A stretch of DNA of 64,000 nucleotides from VAZQ01 sp963841705 (GTDB taxonomy: Bacteria > Pseudomonadota > Alphaproteobacteria > Rhizobiales > Xanthobacteraceae). Shown here one piece after another: positions 16,494 through 26,124 of the stretch (position 1 is the first letter of the stretch; each line of letters opens with the position of its first letter). Location of the stretch: the NCBI GenBank assembly GCA_963841705.1, contig CAWJDY010000043.1, positions 1 through 64,000 on the forward strand, in the 5' to 3' direction. The position numbers and the translations under genes were made by a program. The notes beneath the pieces are model-generated. The model was not told where the DNA came from and made no database searches. It saw only the letters and a list, made by a program, of their open reading frames with translations.

Positions 16494-17288
16494 TCAGCTG
16501 CCCATAACAAGGCCGCCATCAACGATGACGGCCTGACCCGTCATGTAATCAGAGTCACGGCTAGCGAGAAAACTAACCACGCCAGCCACGTCCTCAGGGG
16601 TTTCGGGGCGGCCGATCGGAATAAGTGACGTTCTCCGCTTCCAGGCTTCACCGATCTCCCAGCCCTCAATTTTTGTCCACTCAGCGTCGATCTTCCTCCA
16701 CATTGGAGTGTCGACCGCACCAGGGCAGATGCAATTCGAAGTGATCCTGTCGGCCGCCAGCACCTGTGCCGCGGTGCGCGTGATGCTGACTACGCCGGCC
16801 TTGCTGGCCGCGTAGTGAGGCATGTTGGCCAAGCCGCCTCGGTATGCGGCGATCGACGCGGTCTGGATCAGCTTTCCGCGCAGCTCAGAGCCTGCAATCG
16901 GCGACTGATGACGCATGCGTTTGGCGGCGCCTTGCAACACGAAAAAGACGGCACGCAGGTTGACCGCCAGCATGCGGTCCCAGTCTTCCTCGGTAAGCTC
17001 GAGCAGTTGCCGGACTTCGGCTATCCCAGCGTTGTTGAACAGCACATCGAGGCGCCCCCACCGCCGGTACGCCAAATCGATCATGCGCTGGATGTCATCT
17101 GCGTCGGTAACGTTCGCCTGGATAGAAATGTGCCCAAGCTCTTCAGCAAGGCTCTTTGCGCCGTCACCATTTTGGTCCGCCAACAACAATTGCGCCCCGT
17201 CGCGTGCCATGCGTCGAGCGCACGCAGCGCCGATACCACTCGCAGCGCCCGTAATGAGCGCATGAATACCGTCCAGCCGACCAGCCAT
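16494..17288 (-). CDS. Short-chain dehydrogenase/reductase (SDR)
   Basis: The product is 264 aa, a classical SDR. The NAD(P)-binding motif TGAASGIG is at 13-20, NNAG at 85-88, and the catalytic Ser145, Tyr159 and Lys163 lie in QTASIAAYRG and YAASK. PGAVDTPMW and the C-terminal DYMTGQAVIVDGG are typical. Asp38 after the second strand (LLLADQN) favours NAD(H). It acts in the cytoplasm on an unknown alcohol or ketone. It is convergent with the chimeric dehydrogenase pseudogene, whose tail it overlaps. Confidence 0.92.
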   Translation of the reverse strand: MAGRLDGIHALITGAASGIGAACARRMARDGAQLLLADQNGDGAKSLAEELGHISIQANVTDADDIQRMIDLAYRRWGRLDVLFNNAGIAEVRQLLELTEEDWDRMLAVNLRAVFFVLQGAAKRMRHQSPIAGSELRGKLIQTASIAAYRGGLANMPHYAASKAGVVSITRTAAQVLAADRITSNCICPGAVDTPMWRKIDAEWTKIEGWEIGEAWKRRTSLIPIGRPETPEDVAGVVSFLASRDSDYMTGQAVIVDGGLVMGS

Positions 17289-17765
17289 GTGACGTGTTTG
17301 TCCCGCTGCCGCGCGCTAGGGCGCACAATATCGAATTCGCGGGGATCAGTCAGCGGGTATGGCGGCTTTGTCACGAGGCTCCAACCCATGCGGTTACCCA
17401 CGAGCCGCCAGTCAGCTACCGGATCAATCGACAACTCTCCGGGTGGATTCTTCCTCCGCTGATGATTCGCGCCTTCGGGGCGCATTGCCATAATCGGATT
17501 CATGACACAACCAGCCAATGTGCTCGGAGTTCATCCCTCAAACCACTCACTGCAGACATAATTCAACAGCAAGAAACGGAGTGCTTTAGGCTTTACTGAC
17601 GTGAGATGCTCGCACTCGGGCCAGGAGCGAGGTCGCCAGAACATTTGATGCTGCTTCGGGTTTGACGCCCGTCCCTATGTCCATCACCCCGCTCTTGGGC
17701 GATCGAAATAATTACCGCTACCCAATCGTGGACGCGGCGTTTCTAACTAGCCTGGGGTGCAACAT
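17289..17765. other. Intergenic region with a 56-bp dispersed repeat
   Basis: No gene was found. At 17434-17489 a segment starting CTCTCCGGGTGGATTCTTCC is nearly identical to 23837-23893, including the GATGATTCGCGCC and TTCGGGGCGCA blocks. Confidence 0.6.
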
Positions 17766-17957
17766 ATGACCGAATCCTCCGTTGGGAAGTGTTTTGGGGA
17801 CAACCAGCGACGACCTCAGGACAATCTCGAATTAAAGTTTGCATTGCTTTGCCCAATTACAGGCCATCCGTGCGAAGGCGATCTTTCTTATCTATGCGAA
17901 GAATACGGCTGCGCTCGCAAGGGTGGCTTATCGCCGCACTCTCATGAGAATTTTTGA
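17766..17957 (+). CDS. Small Cys-rich protein of unknown function
   Basis: The product is 63 aa, MTESSVGKCFGDNQRRPQD then LELKFALLCPITGHPCEGDL and YLCEEYGCARKGGLSPHSHE. Five cysteines, four of them clustered (C-x6-C, C-x4-C), suggest metal binding. I recall close relatives in Bradyrhizobium-type genomes with the same CEGDLSYLCEEYGCARKGG core, all uncharacterised. The ATG at 17766 gives the shortest protein that keeps the conserved part. Confidence 0.6.
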   Translation: MTESSVGKCFGDNQRRPQDNLELKFALLCPITGHPCEGDLSYLCEEYGCARKGGLSPHSHENF

Positions 17958-18262
17958 ATGGCGGAGTTGGCGTGTAGTGCTTTCGGGTCGTCCGCGGGCT
18001 TGACTTCATAAGCAACAGACAAAACGACCGGAGCGGTCGATGTTAAGTGAGATTTATGAGCTGCGGTAATGAGCGCGCCGGCAGTGAGCCGCTTACCCTC
18101 CGATACTCTCCGTCAATACGGACATTCCCGCTCAGCCGCCCAGTGCCACAACCGGACTGATGCAGTGCAGCAGAAGGCCTGGGAAAGTCGGACCCCACCA
18201 CGATAGCCCCGACGAACGATCCGCCGCACAGCGGTAGGGCCAAGGGCGAAGACCAAGTTGAC
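17958..18262. other. Gap without recognised features
   Basis: Nothing was recognised between the small Cys-rich gene and the 3' end of the amidohydrolase gene. Confidence 0.4.
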
Positions 18263-19210
18263 CTAGGTTGACCTGCCGAAGCCGTAGAGCACTTCGGGAT
18301 TCTGCACCAGGATGCGGTTGCGCATGCCCTCATCGGGGACCCACTCTAATAGAAGGTCGAACAAGACCGCGTCGTCCGGCTTGTCCTTCTCGGTCGGATG
18401 CGGCCAATCGCTCCCCCATACCATGCGGTCGGGCGCGGCCTTCACGTAGGCCTGTGCAATGGGGGTCGCGTCCGCATAGGTTGGCGCACCTACCATCGTA
18501 TCTTGGTAGGCGCCTGAGAGCTTTACCCAGGTGTGTCCCTTGTCGAGGAGTTTTCGCATAGTCTTCAAGGATGGATGCTCTACGCCGACTTCACGGGGAA
18601 TGTGCGCCAGGTGATCGAACACGAGGGGTGATGGGGACCGCAGCAGCAACTCCTCAATCTGCACCAGCAGTTCAGGTTTGAGGTTGAGCTGCACATGCCA
18701 ACCTAAGTCATGAATCCGTTTCGACAGCGGCTCAAACATTTCAACCGTAGTGGCGCCTGTTTGCACCAGGTTGAAGCGGATGCCGCGCACGCCGAGCCTG
18801 TTCAAGCGCTTCAACTCGGCGTCGGTAACGCCGGTGTCGACGACCGCAACGCCGCGGGCGGTCGAGCCGATCTTTGCGATGGCGTCAAGCGTAACGCTGT
18901 TGTCGGTGCCGTAGGTGGAAGGCGTGACGACCACGTTTCGGGTTGTCCCGATGCGCTTCTGCAGCAGTTTGTAGTCAGGAACGAGCGCATCCGGAGGCCG
19001 CAGTGTTGCGTTCGCCGCCACCGGGAAGCGGGAGTTGTAGATGTGCATGTGGCAATCGCAAGCATTGACGGGAGCTTTGAGCTTGGGCGCCTCGGTGCCC
19101 GATGAGTATGGTACTTGCTGGGCCTGGCTGCTGCGCACGTAAATGCTCGATACTGCTGCCGACATAACGGCACAGGATGCTCCCTTGAGGAGCGTGCGAC
19201 GTGCGATCAT
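18263..19210 (-). CDS. Exported amidohydrolase (COG3618/PF04909 type)
   Basis: The product is 315 aa with a twin-arginine-type signal (MIARRTLLKGASCAVMSAAV). The mature enzyme starts the TIM barrel with ACDCHMHIYN (His54 and His56, metal ligands), followed by GVRGIRFNLV, WHVQLNLKPE, LVFDHLAHIP and the late metal Asp in WGSDWPHPTEKD, with IPREV and NPEVLYGF at the end. Relatives hydrolyse lactones or decarboxylate cyclic acids (2-pyrone-4,6-dicarboxylate lactonase group). Export is unusual for this family. A lactonase-fold gene lies upstream on the same strand; the substrate is unknown. Confidence 0.9.
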   Translation of the reverse strand: MIARRTLLKGASCAVMSAAVSSIYVRSSQAQQVPYSSGTEAPKLKAPVNACDCHMHIYNSRFPVAANATLRPPDALVPDYKLLQKRIGTTRNVVVTPSTYGTDNSVTLDAIAKIGSTARGVAVVDTGVTDAELKRLNRLGVRGIRFNLVQTGATTVEMFEPLSKRIHDLGWHVQLNLKPELLVQIEELLLRSPSPLVFDHLAHIPREVGVEHPSLKTMRKLLDKGHTWVKLSGAYQDTMVGAPTYADATPIAQAYVKAAPDRMVWGSDWPHPTEKDKPDDAVLFDLLLEWVPDEGMRNRILVQNPEVLYGFGRST

Positions 19211-19520
19211 GTGTTCCTCCCAAAATCGCGCCGACTGACTCGGCCGTCAGAAAGTATAAATAAATAACGGCTGGCCGCCTAGACCCAGATCAATCACTCG
19301 AAGATTCAGCTCGGTGACACAGCCAATCAAATCAGGAAATTGCAACTCGCGGGATAGAGCCACTATTTGTGCGCAACAATCCAGAGCCCATGTCTTCTGC
19401 GGGCAATTCCCTCCCCGAACTGGTAGCCTCCAGTCCAACCGACTGCCCGACTGCGCGGCGGACTGGCGCAACGGCGCGATGTTTGATCGGCAAAGCCGAC
19501 GCCCCGCGGCGAGGCATTGG
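19211..19520. other. Gap between amidohydrolase and lactonase genes
   Basis: No gene or repeat was recognised. It presumably contains the promoter of the amidohydrolase gene. Confidence 0.4.
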
Positions 19521-20651
19521 CTAATCAAAACTCACGATCTCGACCCAATTCGCTCCTTTGCCGGCCGGATAACGTCCAATTGCCTTCAAGGCGCCGCTCT
19601 CGGTCTGGATCGAGTATGCCGCGAGCATGTCCGATTTCTCGCCAGACACGACGATGAACTGGCCGGTTGGGTCGATGTTGAACCCGCGGGGCTGCTTCTC
19701 CGTTTGAGTGCTTCCGAGATAGGTCAATTTTCCGCTCGCCCCATCAACGCGGAACGCCCCGATCGTGCTCGTCGTGCGCTCGGAGGCGTAGAGGAACCGG
19801 CCGTTCGGGGTGAGGTGAAGATCGGCGGCCCAGATGTCATTATCGGTGTTGCGCGGGGCTTGGTTCGCGGTGGGCGTGCCGACTGCACCCCGCGGCATCC
19901 CGGGTAAAAGCTTCGTCTCTGGAGGCAGGACCGATACAGAGTCGAGTTCGGTGAGGAGGCCGGTGCTGGGGTCGAGCGCCAGCGTTGTCACCGTGCCGGT
20001 GAGTTCGTTTAGAAGATAGATGAAGCGATCGTCTTGTGAGACAACCAGATGACGCGGTCCTGTGCCCTGCTTAAGCTGCAAGACCGGTGGCGTATTCGCG
20101 GTGAGGCGTCCGCTCTTTTCGTCGAACAAGAATTGGAAAACCTGGTCAGTGCCGAGATGTGGGGCGAACACGAACCGGTTCGAGTTGTCGACGCGGATCG
20201 AGTGTGCATTGCGCGCGGTAGGCACAACCTGCAACGGCTCGCCGATCCGGCCATCCGCGCCGACCGGGTTCACGCTTACGAGATTGGCGCCGTAGGAGGC
20301 TCCAAAAAGAAATCGGCCGCTACGGTCGAGCGAGATGTAGGGAAAACTCTCGGCTAGCGGGCCTGTGCCGACAAGCTTCAGCTCCCCCGAGCCCGGATTG
20401 ATGATGTAGCTGAATGCCCGGTATGGCTTCGAACGCACTGCCGCGATAAGGAAGCGCTTGTCCGGGCTCACCGCCATCGGCATCACGATTTTTTCCGCCT
20501 TGATGCGCTGTCCTGGTTTGAGCGAGCCGTCCGGTTGCAGCGCGTAAGTCCCAATCTCGCCGTCGTCGGCGTTTGAAACGTACACGAATGTGGCCGCGAG
20601 CGCGGGAGTGCCGAAAAGCATGGACAGGATGATCGCAATAGTCGCTTTCAT
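19521..20651 (-). CDS. Exported lactonase-family seven-bladed beta-propeller protein
   Basis: The product is 376 aa with a signal peptide (about 1-19, cleavage after ALA). The rest is built of repeated blades of the PF10282 lactonase type: FVYVSNADDGEIGTYAL, KIVMPMAVSPDKRFL, FPYISLDRSGRFLFGASYGA, AHSIRVDNSNRFVFAPHLG, GPRHLVVSQDDRFIYLLNEL and DLHLTPNGRFLYASERTTS. The family includes 6-phosphogluconolactonase Pgl, but a periplasmic copy cannot have that cytosolic role. With the neighbouring exported amidohydrolase it may handle an extracytoplasmic lactone; that is inference. Confidence 0.88.
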   Translation of the reverse strand: MKATIAIILSMLFGTPALAATFVYVSNADDGEIGTYALQPDGSLKPGQRIKAEKIVMPMAVSPDKRFLIAAVRSKPYRAFSYIINPGSGELKLVGTGPLAESFPYISLDRSGRFLFGASYGANLVSVNPVGADGRIGEPLQVVPTARNAHSIRVDNSNRFVFAPHLGTDQVFQFLFDEKSGRLTANTPPVLQLKQGTGPRHLVVSQDDRFIYLLNELTGTVTTLALDPSTGLLTELDSVSVLPPETKLLPGMPRGAVGTPTANQAPRNTDNDIWAADLHLTPNGRFLYASERTTSTIGAFRVDGASGKLTYLGSTQTEKQPRGFNIDPTGQFIVVSGEKSDMLAAYSIQTESGALKAIGRYPAGKGANWVEIVSFD

Positions 20652-20826
20652 TGTCCCCTCCTCGATTTTGAGCTTGCCCGACGACTATAACGCTGTCTTC
20701 ATTCAAAAACTATGCTCGGCAGCCTCGCAAAAGGTCCGGAAAAGCGCAAACGACCACTCGAATCGGGAGCCACCTTCGTTGCGCCTCAAGTTAAGGCCCA
20801 AGACGAACTTTTCCGCCTCTCCGTCG

Positions 20827-21484
20827 CTACCCCATCGCAATCAGGCTCCGCCGCTCGCGTCGAGAGTTAGGAGCGCGAATACCGCCCATCCGCCATGGAA
20901 TAGCACTCCCGCCCCACCGGGGATCGGACCAATGGCGGCACGCTCCCAGACGTCGGCAAGGCTGGTCAGTGGCGGCGGGGTGAATGGCGAGCTTGCCGTA
21001 GTTCGCAACCGCCTGGATCACAAAGATCCAGATGCATGTGCGGCGAAGCCGGCGACCAATCGCGCGGATGAAGCTAATGTGGTAGCGGGGATCGCAATAA
21101 TCCTTCGCCAGCAACTCGGCCCAGCTCGCCCCTAACCGAATGCCTTCGCCTCTTATCATTGGGGCGCAGAAATCGGTCTCGAGTAGCCGTGCGCGTGCCC
21201 GCCAGACGTTGAAATATCGGTACCGACGGGCCTCGAACAGAAGGAATACAGTGACCAGCAGACCAACGAGCACCATAGGCAAGGGCGAGGCTTGCATACT
21301 GCTGAAAGTCGATTCCCGTCGTAACCACCGCCCAGTTTGTCGTGCTGTCGAGGCGGGTACACCAGACAGTGCTTCGGTAGATCTCACCGCGGTAAAGGTG
21401 GGCGAGTGCGCCTATCTCCGCAGCACTGAACTCGAGTTTTGGGGTCGTTGGAAGCACTGATTCGCGCGTATCGCGTAATGCCAT
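20827..21484 (-). pseudogene. DUF2270 membrane protein with at least two frameshifts
   Basis: The start is at 21484 (MALRDTRESVLPTTPKLEFS, then AAEIGALAHLYRGEIYRST) and the frame reads to NWAVVTTGI near 21318. The continuation ASPLPMVLVGLLVTVFLLFE then YFNVWRARARLLETDF and YHISFIRAIGRRLRR is in another frame. After KLAIHP (about 20,980) the final membrane segment is only found in further shifted pieces. The parent protein has about 210 aa and several membrane helices; its function is unknown. It lies just downstream of the tauE-like gene. Confidence 0.75.
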
Positions 21485-21488
21485 GGCC

Positions 21489-22457
21489 TTAATTTCCCGG
21501 AATGGATGGAGCGCACTGAACACTAGATGGCTGGGACTTTGAGTCGGAGTACCGTCGCGCTCCTGCGATTGCGTCGGTACCATCCTCTTCCCCCCAAGCA
21601 ACTGGGCATTCCGATTTGGAAGCTGGTGTGATACGGGCTGCCTCAACGTTCGCCCCGAGCTGGGCAGAAACATCAACAAAGAGTTTGTTCCCCACTACGA
21701 TTAGCACTGCGGCCAGAAGATATCGCAGCGCAGCGTCCGGAACGCGCGCTGATATCGAACTGCCAACAAAGATACCGGGGAGCGACCCCGCGAGCAGCGA
21801 CACGAGTGTGTGAAGATCGACCGAGCCCATCACGCCATAACCAAGTCCCGCGATCAGTGTTAAAGGGACCGCGTGCGCGATATCGGAGCCAACGATCTGT
21901 GCTATCCACACCCGAGGATACAACAACACTAAAGCCGTAACGCCTATCGCGCCTGCACCAACGGAGGAAAAACTCACAAGAATTCCCAACATGGCGCCCA
22001 TCCCAATGGTCAGTCGGGCAATCGAGCTGTCACTCAGATTGGCCAGGCGCTGCGAATAAGTGCGAAAAATCTTGTTACGAGCAATCAGAGCACTGGCCGT
22101 CAATAACAGGGCGATGCTGAGAACCGCCGTGACAATCTGATGGGCACCACCAGCCCTCATATTCAACCAAGACAGCACCATCAGAGCGAGGCCCGTCGCA
22201 GGCATGCTGCCGGTCGCAAGCCTTCGCACAACTCGCCAGTCAATTGTTCGGTTGAAGCCGTGGACAAGACTTCCCACGGTCTTAGTAGCTGCCGCGAAAA
22301 GTAGGTCTGTCCCAACGGCCGTCGCTGGGGAAACACCAAAGAGCACGATGAGGATCGGCGTCATAAGCGATCCGCCTCCTACGCCAGTCACGCCTACAAG
22401 CGCGCCGACGAGGAATCCGGCAATCGCGTAATGCGGATCGATCGAACCCGAGAGCAT
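21489..22457 (-). CDS. TauE/SafE-family membrane exporter
   Basis: From the ATG at 22457 (MLSGSIDPHYAIAGFLVGAL) the product is 322 aa with about eight membrane segments. Family marks are GVTGVGGGSLMTPILI in the first repeat and SFSSVGAGAIGVTALVLLYP in the second, plus VGTDLLFAA and VGSDIAHAVPLT. The family moves sulfite, sulfoacetate or other organosulfur anions. The last 60 residues after KLFVDVS are hydrophilic and not typical, so the 3' end may have been altered. A longer start at 22511 is possible. The substrate is unknown. Confidence 0.88.
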   Translation of the reverse strand: MLSGSIDPHYAIAGFLVGALVGVTGVGGGSLMTPILIVLFGVSPATAVGTDLLFAAATKTVGSLVHGFNRTIDWRVVRRLATGSMPATGLALMVLSWLNMRAGGAHQIVTAVLSIALLLTASALIARNKIFRTYSQRLANLSDSSIARLTIGMGAMLGILVSFSSVGAGAIGVTALVLLYPRVWIAQIVGSDIAHAVPLTLIAGLGYGVMGSVDLHTLVSLLAGSLPGIFVGSSISARVPDAALRYLLAAVLIVVGNKLFVDVSAQLGANVEAARITPASKSECPVAWGEEDGTDAIAGARRYSDSKSQPSSVQCAPSIPGN

Positions 22458-22703
22458 AGCGCGTCCTTCGCCCGCTGCCGGATTATCAGGCTGTCTAATC
22501 TCGTAATGCAAGCCCGTCGTGAATTATCATTGCAAATGAACCACTTGGTTGCGGCCCGGTGCCGCTCGCGTTGGCTCTGCTCTACCTCAGTCACCCGACG
22601 TTAGTAATGCGTGCCGGCACATCGCGTTTGTACACGAAGGGGACATTGGCTGAGGCTGAGGAGATGGCGTGGCTTTATCTTGTCTGCGACACCGCAATAT
22701 CGT

Positions 22704-23540
22704 TCAGCGAGTTTTCCGGGCGATAAACGTGTAGAAGTTATTTGCCCAGAACAAGGTCCCGGCGGCGGACGCGGCTTCAAGACCGTCCATGAGGAGATCG
22801 GCATCGCCCTTATCGATCACGCCTGAGACCGGCAGCAACCGGCGCCACGTTGTTAGTTGCTCGGAAAAAAATTCGGCGCGACCGACATCGGCAATGACAT
22901 AAGAGCGATGGGACCCGATCCCAAAGCCCGTATCGACAAGAAGTCTGGGTAATTGACGGATGATGTAGGGCTGTGCAGCGAAGGCAAGAGCGATATCCCC
23001 AATATCAATCTTAGCGGCGATTTCCTTTTCAAGCGAGAGCGCCGATGACGCAAAGTCGCGATCGAAGATTAGAAGCTGTCCGCGGGAACGCAATACCCGT
23101 CCGCACTCCGCCAAGATCGCGACCGGATTCGCCGCGTGGCTGAAAAGCGTGTGGGCGATGATGAGGTCGTACGTGCTATTCTCGGCGCGCAAGTCAGCGG
23201 CGCTGCTGACCTCGAATGCGATCCGGCCTTCTACACCTTCCATCGCCGCAAACCGACGTCCGGCGTCGATCAGATGCGGGCTGACATCAGTCGCCGTGAT
23301 GGTCCCGCGAAATCCGGGTGCGACGGCCAGTGCCCGCGATACCACGCCCGTGCCGCATCCAATCTCCAGCGCACTTGAGATTCGCTCCAATTCGAGATCG
23401 CCGATGTATTCCGCAATAACGCGGCGAAAGAACGGGTGTTTGGCACGGCTTTCGAGCCGCTCGGTCATGACGGACAGCGCGCCTTCGTCGATGCCCGCTG
23501 TTCGGCCCCAGACATCACTGGTCTCGTTTCCCTCCGCCAT
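22704..23540 (-). CDS. Class I SAM-dependent methyltransferase
   Basis: The product is 278 aa. Motif I EIGCGTG is at 59-65, the acidic ribose-binding residue is in ITATDVSP, and TYDLIIAHTLFSHAANPVAI with GRVLRSRGQLLIFDRDFA form the later strands of the Rossmann methyltransferase fold. The protein is cytosolic. The C-terminal 90 residues (YIIRQLPRLLVDTGFGIG onwards) should form the acceptor side, but the acceptor cannot be deduced. It is transcribed in the same direction as tauE, 250 bp upstream of it. Confidence 0.88.
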   Translation of the reverse strand: MAEGNETSDVWGRTAGIDEGALSVMTERLESRAKHPFFRRVIAEYIGDLELERISSALEIGCGTGVVSRALAVAPGFRGTITATDVSPHLIDAGRRFAAMEGVEGRIAFEVSSAADLRAENSTYDLIIAHTLFSHAANPVAILAECGRVLRSRGQLLIFDRDFASSALSLEKEIAAKIDIGDIALAFAAQPYIIRQLPRLLVDTGFGIGSHRSYVIADVGRAEFFSEQLTTWRRLLPVSGVIDKGDADLLMDGLEAASAAGTLFWANNFYTFIARKTR

Positions 23541-23927
23541 AACGTGGCCTCCTCTTTCGAGAACAAGCGGCCGGTGGTTACCTCGCCATCTTCCAGCTCA
23601 TCTCCGTTCCAAGATGAGCAGTTGTCCACGTGAACACAATGACAGCTTGGGGTCCAAAGGCAGCGGTCCGCCCTGGGCCGTTGCCCGCACTCAATTTCCG
23701 CAGTAACTCAGTAAGCAGACTCTCGGTGGACCCCCAACTGGCGGGGCTCTTAAGGTAGAGTCGAGGATGGGCGCGGTAGCTTGTGCCATGCGTCAACGCT
23801 CCGTTTCCTATCACCGCTCAGCCGGATGTGCGGGTCACTCTCCGGGTGGATTCTTCCTCCAGTGATGATTCGCGCCTTCGGGGCGCACTGCCAATTGCGG
23901 ACTCATGCACCGCAGCGATTCGCGGCT
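23541..23927. other. Intergenic region with the second copy of the 56-bp repeat
   Basis: 23837-23893 repeats 17434-17489. No reading frame is supported. The repeat ends close to the 3' end of a DUF534 gene. Confidence 0.6.
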
Positions 23928-24914
23928 TCATTCAATTACTTCGTCAGCGATGGCGAGCACGCCCGCCGGTATGGTGAGACCGAGCTCCTTGGCAGTCTTC
24001 AGGTTGATGACCAGCTCGAACTTGGTGGGCTGGGTGACGGGAAGGTCCGTAGGTTTCTCACCCTTGAGAATCCGACCAGCGAGGATTCCAACGTGGCGGT
24101 ACACATCCGGAAGGCTGGTGCCATAGCTCATCAGGCCACCGGCTGCGACAAACTCGCGCACTTCGTAAATCGTGGGAACGGAATAGCGTCTTGCCAAGTC
24201 AACGATTTGATCACGCCGGTCGGCAAACAATGCATCGGCAGCAATTACGAGCGCACCGGCCCGTAGTTCGACCAAGGTTAGGAAAACCGCATCGAAGTCG
24301 CGTTGGTTGCCAGCCTTCAAGATGTGCAGCGGTAGCCCGAGTGCCCGAGCGGCCTCTTGCACTTGAGCCAACTGTGCATCGACACCTGGCCGGGTTGGAT
24401 TCACTAGAACGGCGACTGATGTTGCGGAAGGCACCAGTTCGCGGAGGAGTCCCAGCCTCTTTGTCACGAGTTCAGCACTGAAATTGGTAGCTCCCGTTAC
24501 GTTCCCGCCCGGCCTGCTGAGGCTCGCAACCAAGCCGAGCTGTACAGGATCGCCTCCATTCTCGAAGATAATCGGGATTGATGTGGTCACTGATTTTGCC
24601 GCCAACGCTGAGGTTGGGCTGCCGCATGCCGCGATGACCGATACTTGGTGGCGAGCCAAGTCGGCGGCCAGCGCTGGCAGTCGCTCAATCTGATTTTCTG
24701 CCCAGCGATATTCGATCGAAACATTTCGACCTTCGGTATAGCCGCCTTCACTCAGACCCTGGCGGAAAGCAGCAGTCATCATCTGCGCGTATCCCGCTGG
24801 CGTCGCACTGTGGAGCCACCCGATCACGGGCATGGGCCGCTGCTGCGCCCGCGCCGTGAGCGGCCACGTCGCTCCTCCGCCGAGCAGCCCAATGAACTCC
24901 CGCCGTCTCATCAC
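23928..24914 (-). CDS. DUF534-type ABC substrate-binding protein
   Basis: The product is 328 aa beginning MMRRREFIGLLGGGATWPLT, a twin-arginine-like signal, followed by ARAQQRPMPVIGWLHS. Family blocks include GLSEGGYTEGRNVSIEYRWA and FELVINLKTAKELGLTIPAG with the ADEVIE end. The gene overlaps the stop of the upstream DUF534 gene by ATGA, so the two are translated from one transcript. No transporter membrane genes are present. The ligand is unknown. Confidence 0.92.
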   Translation of the reverse strand: MMRRREFIGLLGGGATWPLTARAQQRPMPVIGWLHSATPAGYAQMMTAAFRQGLSEGGYTEGRNVSIEYRWAENQIERLPALAADLARHQVSVIAACGSPTSALAAKSVTTSIPIIFENGGDPVQLGLVASLSRPGGNVTGATNFSAELVTKRLGLLRELVPSATSVAVLVNPTRPGVDAQLAQVQEAARALGLPLHILKAGNQRDFDAVFLTLVELRAGALVIAADALFADRRDQIVDLARRYSVPTIYEVREFVAAGGLMSYGTSLPDVYRHVGILAGRILKGEKPTDLPVTQPTKFELVINLKTAKELGLTIPAGVLAIADEVIE

Positions 24915-25903
24915 TCGATCACCTCGTCGGCGCGGCCGAGCAGCATGGGCGGCACCTCAAGGCCGAGCGCCTTCGCGGCCTTCAGATTGATCACCAGCTC
25001 GTACTTGGTCGGCACCTGCACCGGCAGGTCGGTCGGCTTCTCGCCCTTGAGCACCCGATCGACATAAGAAGCGGAACGCCGCCATAGGTCAGGAAGATCG
25101 ACCGCGTAGCACATCAGACCACCGGCGGTAACAAAATGACGCCATGGGTAAATGGCCGGCAACCGATGTTGAACCGCCAACTTCACGATTAGCTTCTCAT
25201 GAACTGTGGTCGTGACGTCGGGCAACACCAGAAGACCGGGGTTTATCTCGCGTGCAAAGGCTTCGATCGCATTTTCAATTGTTCCGGCGTCTCGAATTGG
25301 CATTGCGATCGGCTGAATCGCAAAGACGGGACCAGCCGTCTCGATAGAACGCAAAAGGGCGCCTGCGAAGGGTGCCGTTTGCGGGTTGTATATGATCGCA
25401 ACGCGGGCCGCCTGAGGCGCGACCTCTTTGAGGAGTTCGAGCCATTTGCTAGCCATAGCTGGTTCGTAGCTAGTAAAGCCTGTGATGTTGCCGCCCGGCG
25501 CCGCGAGGCTTTTCACGAAGCCGGAGCCGACTGGATCGAAATTTTGCAGAAAAATGATAGGTATTGTGTGCGTCTCTTGCATGACTGCCGCAGTCACGGG
25601 CGTCGAAATGACAACGATAACGTTGGGCTCCAATGCCACAAGCTCTCTTGCGAGGGCCTTCATTGCGTCGACAGAACCGCCGGCCCACCGTTTTTCGATC
25701 CGAACGTTGCGGCCTTCTGTCCATCCCAATGCTTGCAGTCCGTGGACCAGCGCGGCGCTGTTCCGGAGCCCTTCGGGATCACCTGCAACTTCCGACCGCA
25801 ATATGGCAACTAGAGGCAAACGTGCCGCCTGCTGCGCGCGCGCGGCAAGCGGCCAAATGACGGCAACACTGCTCGCCAGCGTAATGAAATGTCGTCGCCT
25901 CAT
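24911..25903 (-). CDS. DUF534-type ABC substrate-binding protein
   Basis: The product is 330 aa, MRRRHFITLASSVAVIWPLA then ARAQQAARLPLVAIL, with LQALGWTEGRNVRIEKRWA, IIFLQNFDPVGSGFVKSLA and TKYELVINLKAAKALGLEVP plus ADEVIE. It is the middle gene of three same-strand family members. They differ enough in sequence to suggest different ligands rather than recent duplication. Confidence 0.92.
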   Translation of the reverse strand: MRRRHFITLASSVAVIWPLAARAQQAARLPLVAILRSEVAGDPEGLRNSAALVHGLQALGWTEGRNVRIEKRWAGGSVDAMKALARELVALEPNVIVVISTPVTAAVMQETHTIPIIFLQNFDPVGSGFVKSLAAPGGNITGFTSYEPAMASKWLELLKEVAPQAARVAIIYNPQTAPFAGALLRSIETAGPVFAIQPIAMPIRDAGTIENAIEAFAREINPGLLVLPDVTTTVHEKLIVKLAVQHRLPAIYPWRHFVTAGGLMCYAVDLPDLWRRSASYVDRVLKGEKPTDLPVQVPTKYELVINLKAAKALGLEVPPMLLGRADEVIE

Positions 25904-26124
25904 GGCTCCCTCGCGTGGATGGAGCTACAGCCTACCACATCAACGAATGATTGCAGCTTTGTGCATCACAGCAAATTTGGCCGCCAGAGTCGGCTTGGGG
26001 TCAAAAGCCTCGGAGGCGATCGGGGGCCAGGGGCCAGTCTATGTCCGTAGTACCTCCGATCGCGTCGAATTTTTGTGCACCGCAGTGAAAGACGCCAAGT
26101 GCCAACAGCGGTCATTGTTCAAAC

